A program made the position numbers and the translations under genes. Below, piece after piece: positions 36,891 to 48,568 of a stretch of DNA of 64,000 bases (the stretch's first letter is position 1; the number at the start of each line of letters is the position of its first letter). Under the pieces are notes generated by a model. It did no database searches, was not told the DNA's origin, and saw only the letters and a program-made list of their open reading frames with translations. Source of the stretch: Astropecten irregularis (taxonomy: Eukaryota > Echinodermata > Asteroidea > Paxillosida > Astropectinidae); NCBI GenBank assembly GCA_963971285.1, contig OZ020253.1, forward strand, positions 19,728,528-19,792,527, in the 5' to 3' direction.

Positions 36891-37832
36891 TAACTGTAGC
36901 CCCCTGATGTTGTTGTCATGTCGTATAGGGCTACACTATAGGACGTTTAACTTGAAAAACTCGAGTCCATTGTTCCCCACCCCTAAAATGACTGTTAATT
37001 GGCGATCTGTGGCATAATGACTCACCCTGGAGTTCCTGATAAGTGATGTCGTGAAGAGGCATTCAGAACTTCAGAAGATATAGATTTTGATTATCATTTC
37101 GGGTGAACAAAAACGAGCAATTTTCAGCCCAAATTTCAGTACGAACAAAAAGGTACCGGATTCTGTGACCAGACAATATTCTCGTCTGGGGCCATTCCCT
37201 GCGTCCCTGAAAAGTCGCATCTTTGTTACCGTTTTTACCCCCATAATTTCCCTCTAAATCAAAGCCCTACCCTCTTTCCACAAATTTTACCCTTGCTAAT
37301 ATTAATACTGGAGAGGAAAAATGTATATAGGCCTATTTAACTTTGAAGTAAGTCTCTTTACAAAAAGTTGTTTTTATTCCCAGTATAGGTATCGTACCTA
37401 GTAGTACAGTACTAGTACACCATTACCTCATTCTCCTACTTTCCTTTTTATTGGCCTAATTAGAAATGTAATTATTGATGATCGCCTCAGTACTTTAGGG
37501 ATTGTGATATGACGGGATCCCCAAAACACATATATTATTTTAGCTCTTAAAACTCCTTAAAAATGATACTTTTGAGTTTCAGCAAATGTTCCTGGGCCTT
37601 TAAACATGCCATGTGGGCAATGGTGGGAGTGACCCAGTCTGGTTTGACTTGAGGGAACAAAAAGCCCAGAGACACGTTCTATACATCTCATTGTGTGCGA
37701 TTGATTTGTGCTTTTCATATGCAAAGGTCATTGGTAAACCAGGACATATTTAGTGTTCAGGCTGCGGTTTTTATTTTCTGCATGAGGTGCACACCCTCAT
37801 TGCTGTACCAACAGTCATGACTTTGTACACGT

Positions 37833-38160
37833 CAGGCGCGGTTCTAGAGCCAACATTTTTGGGGGCTAAAAGAGCCATTCTTTTTGGGGGGGGCTAGAAG
37901 ACACAATATTTTGGGTTCTTCTAACACTCGCTTCTGCTATGTCTTATTAGGGGTCGAAAAACATACACATATATCCCACATAACGCGTTTGTTATGTAAT
38001 TGGCGCTTAATACGCGTTTGTTATGTAATTGGCGCTTAATAACTGAAAAAATCCAGTATTTTCAAGCATTTTTTTTTTTCACTTGCATTTTTTGGGGGGG
38101 GCTAGACAAAATTTTTGGGGGGCTACAGCCCCCCCTAGCCCCCCCGTAGAACCGCGCCTG
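37833..38160. mobile_element. 328-bp hAT-like MITE, unit 1 only
   Basis: Flanked by the 8-bp direct repeat GTACACGT (37825-37832 and 38161-38168); unit 2 has a single copy at 48752-48759. The terminal repeats are CAGGCGCGGTTCTAGA and the complement GTAGAACCGCGCCTG, the CAGG start being usual for hAT elements. The interior contains repeated TTTTTGGGGGGCTA-type words and a tandem pair of about 30 bp with GCGTTTGTTATGTAATTGGC. Confidence 0.9.
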
Positions 38161-39545
38161 GTACACGTTGTATTCTGGAGCATATAATCGTTCACATCAA
38201 TTGATGAGTTAACATAAAAGTGAAGTTTCATGTACACGTTGCCCAATAACCATTGAGCCTGTGAAACTGTAAGTACAATATGAATATGTATGATATTGAT
38301 GTAGTCCTTGTAATCATTTTGTTGCTAAAATTGAGTCATTCATGGGCTTTGCCGGCCGAAACGACACGCTCTCTGCTGTTGAAATCCCACATTTGACTTG
38401 AAGCTGTGGTTCTGCCAAATCATTTTACCTAACCTCCTGCTTAGCAGCTTTCTTAAATTTATATCAATTAATGGTATAATCCCATAGCAATGACAATTAG
38501 TTTTAATAAGGGCATTATTTCAATTTAGATATGAAAGACACACAGTATAATAATTAATTTGCACGATTTCTTCTTTGTTCATTTCATTTTATTAATGGAT
38601 TTATTTATTTCCTTTTTGTTCCTTTTCTACGAGATTGCGTAAGCACTAGTCTTTCGTCAATGCCTTCGTGGCCTTATGCTCTGCCGCAAAGCGACTGGAA
38701 CTATAGACTACATTCACGAGTGGCGAATGTACTATGGTCTTTCTAAGTTATCAGGAATTTATCTATTTTACCCTTTTGCTAGTCAATAATAAGTGATTGG
38801 GTCAGCTTATATTAACATATTATTCAAATCAATGAATAAACAAAATGGCGAGAGTCCGAAAAATGTCAACATTACACGTTCAGGCCTAAAGCTTTCCGCG
38901 GAGAGATTCAACCAAAATGAAACACAGCAATCATGTTAAAAAGGCACTCAGGCCCTGACGAAAGTCTACATAAATTATACTTCCATTTAATACAAAGAAT
39001 AATAACTGGGGAAATCTGGAATGGGCTATATAATTACATGTATGAAGCATTTTTAAAATCGTACAATCTTTAGATTATTAAGGCATAATAATGAAATCTA
39101 CTCAATTTCTGCATGCTTTACACATGTTGATGCAAAAAGGTTTTGTTTTTTTTCTGTACCATTTTGTAATGCACGTTCGTCCGAACGAGGGTAAAAGCCA
39201 CTCGAAGTTTAGATGCCATAGAGAAATAAAAGGGGAGCTTAAAGCGCATCATCTTTATACATATTTGACATTAATGTACCGTATTCAACCCAAGAGGGCG
39301 CATTCATTATTAGCAAGCGCTGAGGGCGCTAGACAAACTGGATGTACGTGCTGAGATTGGACTGATGTGGAAAACCAAAAAATAATCTTAAATGCACTTT
39401 CAATCAGGAGTAATTATGTCCATGGCATTTTATGTTGTATATGAACAAATTCCCACTGATGTCTCAACGTAGGAAAAGTGTGTATATTATCATGGGGCTT
39501 TGTCCTCAAGTTCAAGGGTCACATGACTGTGAGTCGTCTTCGGGG

Positions 39546-39909
39546 TATGGTAGCACAGGATAAGTAACTCATACCCACACAGAAATGTTCACAGATTTAC
39601 ATATAACGTTCAGTGTATGAAGAAGGTGGTGGTAGAAACATACCGTTAAAATATTTTAGCCTGAAATGCTGTATTTGTCCAGAAATTAGTAAAACAAATA
39701 CCGAAAACAGTTTTGGTCTTGGGGTAAAATCAAAACTATTCTTTGATATTTTTGACGAAAATATGAGTCGGTTTTTCGCTATTTTCTCGTGACTCAGATG
39801 TCCGATTGAGCTCAAAGTTCCACTGGTTTATTATTCCAAGTACATAATTGATCAGGCAAAGAGTGAGTGCTGTTCCCTGACCTTTACCAACATGTATTTA
39901 TACCTTTAA
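39546..39909. repeat. TTAA-type MITE (TTAAAGGTA family), copy 4, unit 2
   Basis: Same insertion as 29648-29949. It lacks the leftmost TTAAAG but keeps TACCTTTAA at the right. Confidence 0.7.
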
Positions 39910-40081
39910 ATTTCAGCCACAACTTGGTGAAAACACCACATCAAACCCTTTCGCAAAATAAGCGGCTTATGGGACTTTACATGCATAATTTCAGCCAAAA
40001 AGGTCCTACAATGCATATTTCGTATTCCTTCACTATACACTTCCGGCATATCCACGAAAGGTTCGTATGACCAAAATATTT

Positions 40082-42766
40082 TTACGGGTTCCCGCCCTTA
40101 AGTGCATTTTTGAGGACGCGCATGCGCGAGGTCACGTGGTCCCAGTCAACGTATCCCAGTTCGAGGTAACGTTCGCTGTTGTTTTCATACGGTGTTCTCC
40201 CATGGAGGACGCGGTGGTTGTTGGCCACCATTGTTTCACCTGTGGAGAAGAAGACATTGGATCAAGAAAAATATTGTGGAGTTGCGACGTAGCTTAACAT
40301 TTTCCATGCTTAATAATCAGTTTCCGTAGAATTTCGGCGCTTAATACCTTGAACATGATTGTATTAAAGCTAAGTACGGGGATATCAACACAGACACAAA
40401 ACGGAGGGGTAAGCAGAACCATAAAGTTGATAAGCATTTTAAATCAAAACGAATTTTTTTTTTCATACCTGCTTGTAATTTGACGTGGTATGCGTTTTCG
40501 GGGCTTTCCAGAAGCCTGGCAAATTTCTGGAGGGCGCTATACATGGGCTGAATGTCGTCCACGGACCTTGGCAACGATGCCAGTCGTGCATGCGTACTGT
40601 AGACCACGGACTTCAGGTTACCAAACTCATCCACACTTCAACAAGAATAACAAAAGAGAACAACATAATCACAACATAATCACCAAATAACAATAATATT
40701 GATTGAATAATCTAAATTGTATCAACAGTTTAAGAGCGTTGTAAATGAATACTTCAGTGTGTTATTGGCAAAATCGCCCTAATGCCATTCTCTCAAGGAT
40801 AATCCCTTTTAAACAATACATGTAGTTTGCAGAACGAACGCACGTGATTGGTGTATGGTAGCAACGATGGTCAAAGTCTCCCACATGAGGCTCCGCCCCC
40901 ACGAGACGAAACATCATCTGATTGGTGCAGAGCGTTTGAAATGCGTCAGGATCCTCACGTCTCAACATGTCTGCTGCTTTGAATCCATCTGCGTACACGC
41001 TTTCCCCACCCTTACCAATGTGCGATATGACGCAATGGAAAAACGCCATCTGGAAATGGAAAAAAAATAGTATTTAAAATATCACACGGTAACCTAAGAC
41101 AAAAGTATGGTAAGTTTGGGGGTTACTTCAAGTAGCGGAAGGCCAATCCCTCGCTCGTATAGCCGCACCCGTGGCGTGGAGTGGGGAGATGGGTGTGGTG
41201 GGCTTGGGTTGTTGGGCGGCGTGGTGTGGTTGGGTGGGGTTTAGTGCAGTGGGCGTGGTTAGCCTTAGAATGGTGATGAGGTTGAGTGTGGGGTTGCCAT
41301 ATATTTTATGCACTGTCTCGCAACGTAAACACACTTACTGATATTAATAAATAAAATTTCAAAATATGTCTTAAACCACGTACGCATGTAACACTTGCAA
41401 GACAAGCCATGTCATTATGTAACTGCAGTCCCATTGTGGTGTATGAGAGGGCTCGATTCACGTCTAGCTCTTCCACTTCATTGCCTCCTTTCCTCACCAG
41501 TTGAATCATTCTGTAAAGAATAACCACAGCCAAGTAAAGTTAATCCTGTAATAACGCAATGGTTACATTTCTAGTTCTACTGAAGTAATGCTTTACCCAT
41601 TTTAGTTGATTGAAATCAATTCGATCAATTTTTCAATAAAAAAACCTTTCCATTTGCCATAAAACAGTCACTTGAGCCCTATAGTCTTGTTTCAAGGTTT
41701 TGGATACTCACCCGAAGCTAGTGTCTCTCATGGGACCAATTCTCTTGGCAATGAGTGGGATTTGTCCAGTCTCGGTCGGCGTTCCCACTATCTTCAGGAA
41801 TCCCACCTCGTTGAACGTCTTCAGGAAATCGTACAGAACCTCGTCACTGGAGAGGATGTCGCTAAACTCGAAGATCGGCAGCGATTCGGAAATTTCTGCG
41901 CCCCACAACTTCGGCGACGGGTACATGATGTCGTCAACGGATTCGGGATCGGTGCGAACCTCCAGGAGCCACTCGGAGCTGAAGTCGGTATGGTGGCGCT
42001 GGTCCCACCAGATTCGCAACGTCTCCCCGCCGTCGATGGCCTGTACGGATTCCGGTACTGCCGTGGTATCCAGCTCAGTGAAGGGCAGTTGACGACCTTG
42101 CGACTCAGCATGGTAGCACTCGGGGCACATGCAGTTGTCCAGGAGCCAAGTGAACGGGTAGTCTTGTGTCTCGCCGCTAGACCAGGTCAAGCTCACAACG
42201 CGCCGACTGTCATCTCTATTCACAGATTCAATCTGAACCGATTTGTGGAATGAGCGGAACCAAAACAAATGTCAGAAATTGACGTTTAGGGTTAAAAATT
42301 GCCTAGTGTTGGGTTAAAAGACTGCGCCTACAGATTTCGTCTTAAAATGAAAGTCTGACCCTAAATTTCCTTGAAACTACAAGAGAATGCACCATATCAC
42401 TAGAGCTGCCTGGTGCCGAGTCAGTGCTATTTTGGTTACCATGGTAAACATGCACGATTATGGAGGCCTTTCAAACCGTCTTACCTTGAGTTGATGTTCC
42501 GGTGAAACATTTTGGGTTGACTGCGAAGAGTATCTAACGCCACCGAACTGACTAGACGACCAGCCCTTCGATAGGAGACTAGATACAGGCAGCGAGCCAA
42601 ACTTTGTATCCGAGAAAAGACACCGTCCCGATGAGGATGGTTCGTGTACCGTGAGCGCCGACAAAGCCCGGGCAGTCGTGACGCCAGAAGATCCCTGCTT
42701 TGGAGAGAGTGCGGTCCGTAAACTGGGCCCGATGCGGAGCAATGCTTGAAGTCGGCTCTGGAGCAT
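40082..42766 (-). CDS. BBOX-like 2-oxoglutarate dioxygenase, copy C
   Basis: Six exons: complement(42485..42766, 41712..42232, 41384..41510, 40844..41049, 40469..40635, 40082..40239), phases 0,2,0,2,1, total 486 residues. Residues 1-94 are an Arg/Ser/Leu-rich presequence, predicted mitochondrial. The N-terminal domain has DNCMCPECYH (zinc Cys128, Cys130, Cys133; His174). The double-stranded beta-helix core has LQLHND (iron His299, Asp301), DGFKAADMLRREDPDAFQ, and NNHRVLHGR (His447) with Arg458 in SERYLEL. The end DWDHVTSRMRVL matches the C-terminus of human BBOX1. Spacing from HxD to the FFHC motif equals that in human BBOX1, which supports the exon 3/4 junction at TGC before GTACGT. The family's conserved Pro/Gly-Val-Gln residues after HxD are absent. 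The likely reaction is Fe(II)/2-oxoglutarate hydroxylation of a trimethylammonium substrate; this is inferred from the family. Confidence 0.92.
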
Positions 42767-43554
42767 GGCTATTCAATACAGTACAGTTTAAGCACAAACA
42801 CGCTAAACCTATGTGACTGATAACTAGTGCTGATAACAAATACATGTTAATGAGGTATTTATATCTTTCTGGAAGACAGATGAAAATCTATGAACCTGTA
42901 ATATAACGGTGTTGATTTTCGGAACGTTTTTGCCTTTTGCCTTTCAACGCGACAATGCACTTGATCTTTGCTCCTTGGTTCCAAACAAAAATAAACAGTA
43001 TGCAATGATTAACCCATACACAATATTATAGTTACACATTATATTATTAGTTACACCGTGATTCAAGGTTATTCTTAGCAATTTTGCGTACGTACGCATG
43101 CATGCAGTGGAAGATATACGTTTGCAATAATCATCTTTGGGAAACTGGTACTGAAACAAAGGTTTGCTGTACAGCAGTGCACCAAGGACGATAATGGCTC
43201 TCTTTTTGCATGGTGCGATTTGAACATTATGGCGTAATACGTTTTTGTTGCGCCTTTTTCAAATCTCATTATTTATTCCACAACATATCACTGAACAGAA
43301 GTAAAGATAGTAATTAGTAGGCCTACCTCGACGAGTGCCTTTGCTCGGCTCGATAATAGCAGCATGCACGCGCGGTTCTAAAGCCAAGATTATAGCCACT
43401 GTGAATGATCAAGGACATTGCTCCATGTTTTGCTGCTGTTTCCAGTGGGATCATCGGGTCTACTACTGTTGTATAGAAATGCTGCGATGAATATTGAATA
43501 CAGACGCTAGCATAGTGTGGAGGAATAAGCACCACAATAATTATGACTCAATCA

Positions 43555-43930
43555 AGTTCGAGGTCATAGGCCAATTTCGTCCCCGGTCCCTTGGCCAATC
43601 AAACAGCCTTATATAGTCCGCCATGATGTGCCAACGCCCACAGTATAACGTACCTTGGTCAATGTCAAGCTGTTATGATGTGTAGTATTTAAGGGTTCGT
43701 CCAGGTCGGGTCAGCCTGAAATAAAAACACGTACGTAGGTCTAGTGCAGCTCGATTGTTGTCAGTTATGAGTCGCGAAAAGTTTACTGGACTGAGACAGA
43801 TAATGCCTTATATTGTTCTAAGATGGTGATTCATGGATGAATCGATTGCTTACGGCGGTCGTGAACTGACTGAAGTGAGACCCGAGGGCGGCTGATATTT
43901 TATTTGGCAGGCCGGCAATTTTGTTCTACG
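43555..43930. promoter_or_regulatory. Conserved block upstream of BBOX copy C
   Basis: Homologous to 26890-27260 and 35265-35620. It lies about 0.8-1.2 kb upstream of the start codon. Sequence between it and exon 1 is weakly conserved among the three copies. Confidence 0.35.
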
Positions 43931-44338
43931 TATTCGCTTTTTCAAACCAGTTTTAGCTGCCTCGATCGAGCTGTAACCCGATTTTATGTTTGCTGTGTGT
44001 AAAAATTGTGTTTGTGCACTCATCTTTGAAAAAAAACCTTTATTGGCCTAAACTGGCCTTCGTGCTCCACCTCGAATTAGTTGGGTCATGGTTGTGTCAG
44101 ATTAGGTTTGGGTGAACATGCCGGTGTAATGTGTAAAACTGTCTCGAGGGAAATGTGTTCGGCCGAATTTAATTACGTTGCGCTATCCGCCCGGACACAT
44201 TCACGAAGGGGACAAATTAATTCACACTTCTATATTCGTGTGAGATTTCGGCCGTATCCAAAATAAAATTAATTGGCCATGGCTTTAGATAACACGGAGA
44301 ACTATGGGAATTTCCTGAAGCCGCTCGGTGTCGGCTTC

Positions 44339-44575
44339 GGCCCTTTTCCAAACCTCGGCTCCGGCTCAGGCTCAGGCTCCGACTCTATTTCGTGACACCA
44401 TTTTAAAATAATGGGTATCAAAAAAGAGGCTTCTGACTGCGGTTCGGAAGTAGAAACTTTGGTTTGAAAAGGAAAACAGAGTTTCAGCTTGAATAAAAAA
44501 ACACAACCTTTATTTTCAGCATATGGATGACAGAGCCGAAGCCTGAGCCGGAGCCGAAGTTTGGAGAAAAGGGCC
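44339..44575. repeat. MITE with GGCTCCGGCTCAGGCT arms, copy 3, unit 2 only
   Basis: Ends GGCCCTTTTCCAAACC and the complement of GGAGAAAAGGGCC, with the conserved core TGGGTATCAAAAAAGAGG and GTTTGAAAAGGAAAACAGAG. Unit 1 lacks it near 36318-36335. Confidence 0.8.
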
Positions 44576-44913
44576 AAGGTAATGTGTTTTGCCGTAGCCA
44601 TGCACTTTTAACGGCCGTTTTCAAGATCCGTAGATAGCGCCACCAACAGGCCCGATGAAGTAAGGAATAAGTATGGCGTCCGATCGGTAAGTCTCTACAA
44701 CTTTGTTGTCGTTTTTTGAGTAAAATAATCATGACAATCTGGGAAGAGTTCCATACACGGACATTAAAGTAAATGGCGATTGTAATGTTCATGCCCCCTC
44801 TAAACCATGTAAACATTGTTAATGTGGTAATCCTGGGTTTTAGGGGCCTAAATTATGTAGAGGTCGCTAACTTTAGTTCAGCTAACCGTACAGCACTCAC
44901 TCATCGGAAACAG

Positions 44914-45733
44914 GTCAACTCGCCCCCTAGCCGACTCGCCCCTTACCGACTCGCCCCTTACCGACTCGCCCCTTACCGACTCGCCCCCTGACCGACTCGC
45001 CCCTTACCAACTCGCCTCCTGGCCGACTCGCCCCCTGGCCGACTCGCCCCCTAGCCGACTCGCCCCCTCCCCGACTCGCCCCCTGGTCAAATTTTGTGTT
45101 TTTGTCCTTATGACGATGTTTTTGAGTTTTTGTGAATCCTTTGAGATAAAATGACAATTTTTTTTGTTTTATTATTCGATGTTCTTTCTTAACATATTTT
45201 GTTATCATTTTGTTTTAAAATGTCTTGCTTTAACTTTAAGTGTTATTGTTGACATTTTTTGTAGACCTTTTTTTATTATGACGATATGTTTTGTTCTATG
45301 GTTTGTTTTAAGTGTTGTTTTTCTTGTTTTTAAGTTGCGTTTTTGAATTTTTGATGTTTTTTGTTCTGCAAAGGAAATATTAATTAAATTAAATTAAATT
45401 AATTAAGGAGTTTGTGTGTGGACTTTGTGCATTTTTCGTTCTTAACCATAAAATGTTTGACATAAACACATAGTAGGCCCTACAAAAGGGGGAGAAGCAT
45501 TTGGTTATTAATTATGATGCCTAATTAACTTCGCATTTTGCATCTCATTTCTGAATAAATTAGGGGGCGAGTTGGCCAGGGGGCGAGTCGGTCAGGGGGC
45601 GAGTCGGCCAGGGGGCGAGTCGGGGAGGAGGCGAGTTGGTAAGGGGCGAGTCGGTCAGGGGGCGAGTCGGTCAGGGGGCGAGTTGGTAAGGGGCGAGTCG
45701 GTAAGGGGCGAGTCGGCTAGGGGGCGAGTTGAC
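44914..45733. mobile_element. Foldback element with inverted 15-bp tandem arrays, unit 2 only
   Basis: The left arm (44914-45087) is a tandem array of CCGACTCGCCCCYTD-type 15-mers starting GTCAACTCGCCCCCTAGCCG. The right arm (45562-45733) is the inverted array ending in CGGCTAGGGGGCGAGTTGAC. The central roughly 475 bp is AT-rich without coding capacity. Unit 1 has no such sequence. I see no clean target duplication. Confidence 0.85.
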
Positions 45734-46546
45734 TTGTAATCCACTCATCATATGTATGCATCTGTTCCTTGCTCCATGATGTATGCAACTGTAGCCCCCT
45801 GACGTTGTTGTCATGTCATATAGGGCTACACTACAGGACGTTTAACTTGAAAAACTCAAGTCCATTGTTCCCCACTCCTAAAATGACTGTTAATCGGCGA
45901 TCTGTGGCATAATGACTCGCCCTGGACTGGAGTTCCTGATGAGCATGATGAGTGATGTCGTGAAGAGGCATTCAGAACTTCAGAAGATAGGGCCTATGAA
46001 ATTTAATTATCATTTCGGGTGAACAAAAACGAGCAATTTTCAGCCCAAATTTCAGTACGAACAAAAAAGTCACGGATTCTGTGACCAGACAATATTCTTG
46101 TCTTGTCTGCGTCCCTGAAAAGTCCATCTTTGCTACCGTTTTTACCACATATGTTATTTCCCTCAAAATCAAAGCCCTGCCCTCTTTCCACAAATTTAAC
46201 CTTGCTAATAATAATATTAATATTGGAGAGGACAAATGTATATAGGCCTATTTAACTTTGAAGTAAGTCTCTTTACAAAAAGTTGTTTTTATTCCCTGAT
46301 CATAGGTATCGTACCAAGTAGTACTCTAGTACACCATTACCTCATTCTCCATATATGGTACTCTTTCCTTTTTATTGGCCTAAGTAGAAATGTAATTATT
46401 GATGATCGTCTCATTACTTTAAGGATTGTGATAAGACGGGATCCCCAAAACACATACCCCGGTATATTACAGTGTATTTTAGCTCTTTAATAGCTTCTAC
46501 TCCTTAAAAATGATACTTTTGACTTTCAGCAAATGTTCCTGGGTCC

Positions 46547-46930
46547 TTAAAGGCATTGCATACGTTTGGTAATGACTCTGAAAATTTATGGCAATAAAAA
46601 CTTACTTGGTGAGAAGTACAGCTGCTTTGGATAGTATAATGTATATTGAGAAACGTTAAATTCGAAGTACCGCGGTTATGGAAAAATATGTCACTTTTTA
46701 TCTCCAAAAATTATTAATCTGAGAAGCGTTATGGCCGTAACGCTTCTCAGCTATTGACTAACTGTTCTCTGGCGTGAAATAACCGCTCTAGTTTGTCGCC
46801 AAAATCTCAAAAACGCTACCACCTTTTGAATTGAAACTTTCACAGGTTAGTTTTATGGTATATATATACAATTATATTGGTTTGAAACAAACAATAGGCT
46901 CAAATTACCAAACGTATGCAATTCCTTTAA
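46547..46930. repeat. TTAA-flanked MITE, subfamily 2, unit 2 only
   Basis: The ends TTAAAGGCATTGCATACG and CGTATGCAATTCCTTTAA are inverted repeats of each other. A hairpin in the middle reads GAGAAGCGTTATGGCCGTAA CGCTTCTC. Unit 1 at 37600-37603 has the uninterrupted TTAA in CCTTTAAACATG. This directly shows insertion at TTAA. Confidence 0.88.
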
Positions 46931-46935
46931 ACATG

Positions 46936-48568
46936 TTAAAAGCCTATATTGAAGACATTTGTGCAACGTTTCTGTGTAAAAAATGCAAATTTCTTATATG
47001 CATTTTGCAAACTTGAAAACAGCCTGTCTGATCGCTTTAATAATAAGGCCATTTTGTCTCGTCTGATTAGTCTAGTGCCCAGACCCAACAGATCAAGAAT
47101 GTTCGAAATGTCAGAGTGGAAACCAGACTATTCTCACATGTGGCCGTCCGTGCAGCCGTGAAATGTTACATCTTTGTTACCATTTTTACCCCACAATTTC
47201 CCTCAAAAATCAAAGCCCTGACCACTTTCCACAAACTAAACCTTGCTAATATTAATGTTGAAGAGGACACAACAGGTAACTTTTCAAAAAGTAGTTTTCC
47301 TTTCCCTTATAGTTAAAGGACCCATCTTATCACAATCCCCATTACTTAAGTCATTATTGTACAGATTGGACTAGACTAGACAGTAACTGGGGCTCTGAAC
47401 TCCCTTTTTAAATTAAGGGGTTGAATTTGTGCAAGTTCACGGTACTTGCGCCGAAAATGTCCCCAAATGACATGCTCCATCTCTTCTCCGATTGTCAGGG
47501 ATGAAATGCAGCCTTTTTATAGGGCCTTCACGATGTAAAAACTTTGACTTACCGGTAATACTACTACCATGACTATGGTGCAAGTAGTTTTTCCCTGCAC
47601 AGTTCAAATATTTTCTATGTTGAAAAGGGTGTGGCAAGAAAGGAAAATAAAACAAAATTGAGAATAATACGCAGTATAAACATGCTTTGTAATGAGGAAT
47701 GATATTGCAGATTGGACCGTCATTTAATATGGACCTTTGCTCATCACAAAATGTAACACTTTTTGAAACCTGTATTTTGTTAAAACATAAGCACAAATCA
47801 GTCTGGTGCCCTGTTCTCTTTTGTTATTACTTTAAAACTGATAAACTGGTTCAAACTGCTCAGCAATTGAATTGAATGGAAAGGAATTTCTGTTTGTTGA
47901 TGTAGGTCTGTAGGTGGGCGAGCTGGCCTTGCGTTAACTTTTTTCCCTGGCAAGCCCACCGGGCCAGCTTACAATCATATTTTACTAGCCCGTTTAGATT
48001 TTTACTAGCCTGAACAGATATTGATCCATACCAAGTAACGTGTACATATGAAGGTTCTTATTTTTTTACTAGCTCACCGGGCAACCAAGGAAGTGAGTCT
48101 AGCTAGCCCTGAGTGGTTTCTGCTTGACATTGTACGCCGGGCTAGTACTATTTCAAGCCCTGGCATGCCTGGCGTGATGTTTTAGTATATGGCATGAATA
48201 ATGACTGTCCATAAGGTTTAATTTATTGTTATAAAGTCAATTTTATCCTTCAACAGGATATTGCAAACACTTTTATCGGCAATCTGGTCTCTTTATCGCA
48301 TCAGTGCCTCCTTTGTAGTTTGCTCTTTGAAAAAATTGGACGTGAGTCTATCAAATCGTATATTGTGGTGCGTGTGTACATGTACATGTATTATACTTAT
48401 AGGCCTTCATAGATGTACATATGTAACTCTTACATGTAAAATTCAGATCCATTTAGGTACATTTATTATTGTACAGTAGTCCTTCCATGCTTGACTAGGT
48501 TCTGCTGTGGCATTGTGGTGGTGTTTACTATTGTTGTATTATTATTTATTTTTGTATGCGATGCGGCG
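46936..48568. other. Unit-2-only segment, no gene recognised
   Basis: Unit 1 passes from AAACATG directly to CCATGTGGG (about 37603-37612), so this 1.6 kb was deleted from unit 1 or inserted in unit 2. It contains a degenerate inverted-repeat element at about 47915-48165 with GGGCTAGTA/TACTAGCCC-like words. I see no coding exon. Confidence 0.55.

Larger units (their letters stand above)
28433..38315. repeat. Tandem segmental duplication, unit 1
   Basis: The unit starts at ATTTTGTTGCTAAAATTGAG (28433) and runs to GTAGTCCTTGTAATC (38315), where the same start word recurs as the beginning of unit 2. It contains all of BBOX copy B with its flanks. The two units align along their length, interrupted by unit-specific insertions; those specific to unit 1 are at 32981, 33776, 34393, 35705 and 37833. 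Confidence 0.9.

Noticed and set aside
41672..42253. 193-residue plus-strand frame opposite exon 2 of BBOX copy C (and its equivalents at 31748-32329 and 25658-26184)
   Set aside because: It is the antisense shadow of a well-supported exon; it shows no domain and is conserved only because the sense exon is.
44920..45087. Repeat-encoded protein in the CCGACTCGCCCC array
   Set aside because: Frames are open only because the unit is 15 bp; the inverted partner array shows it is an element arm.
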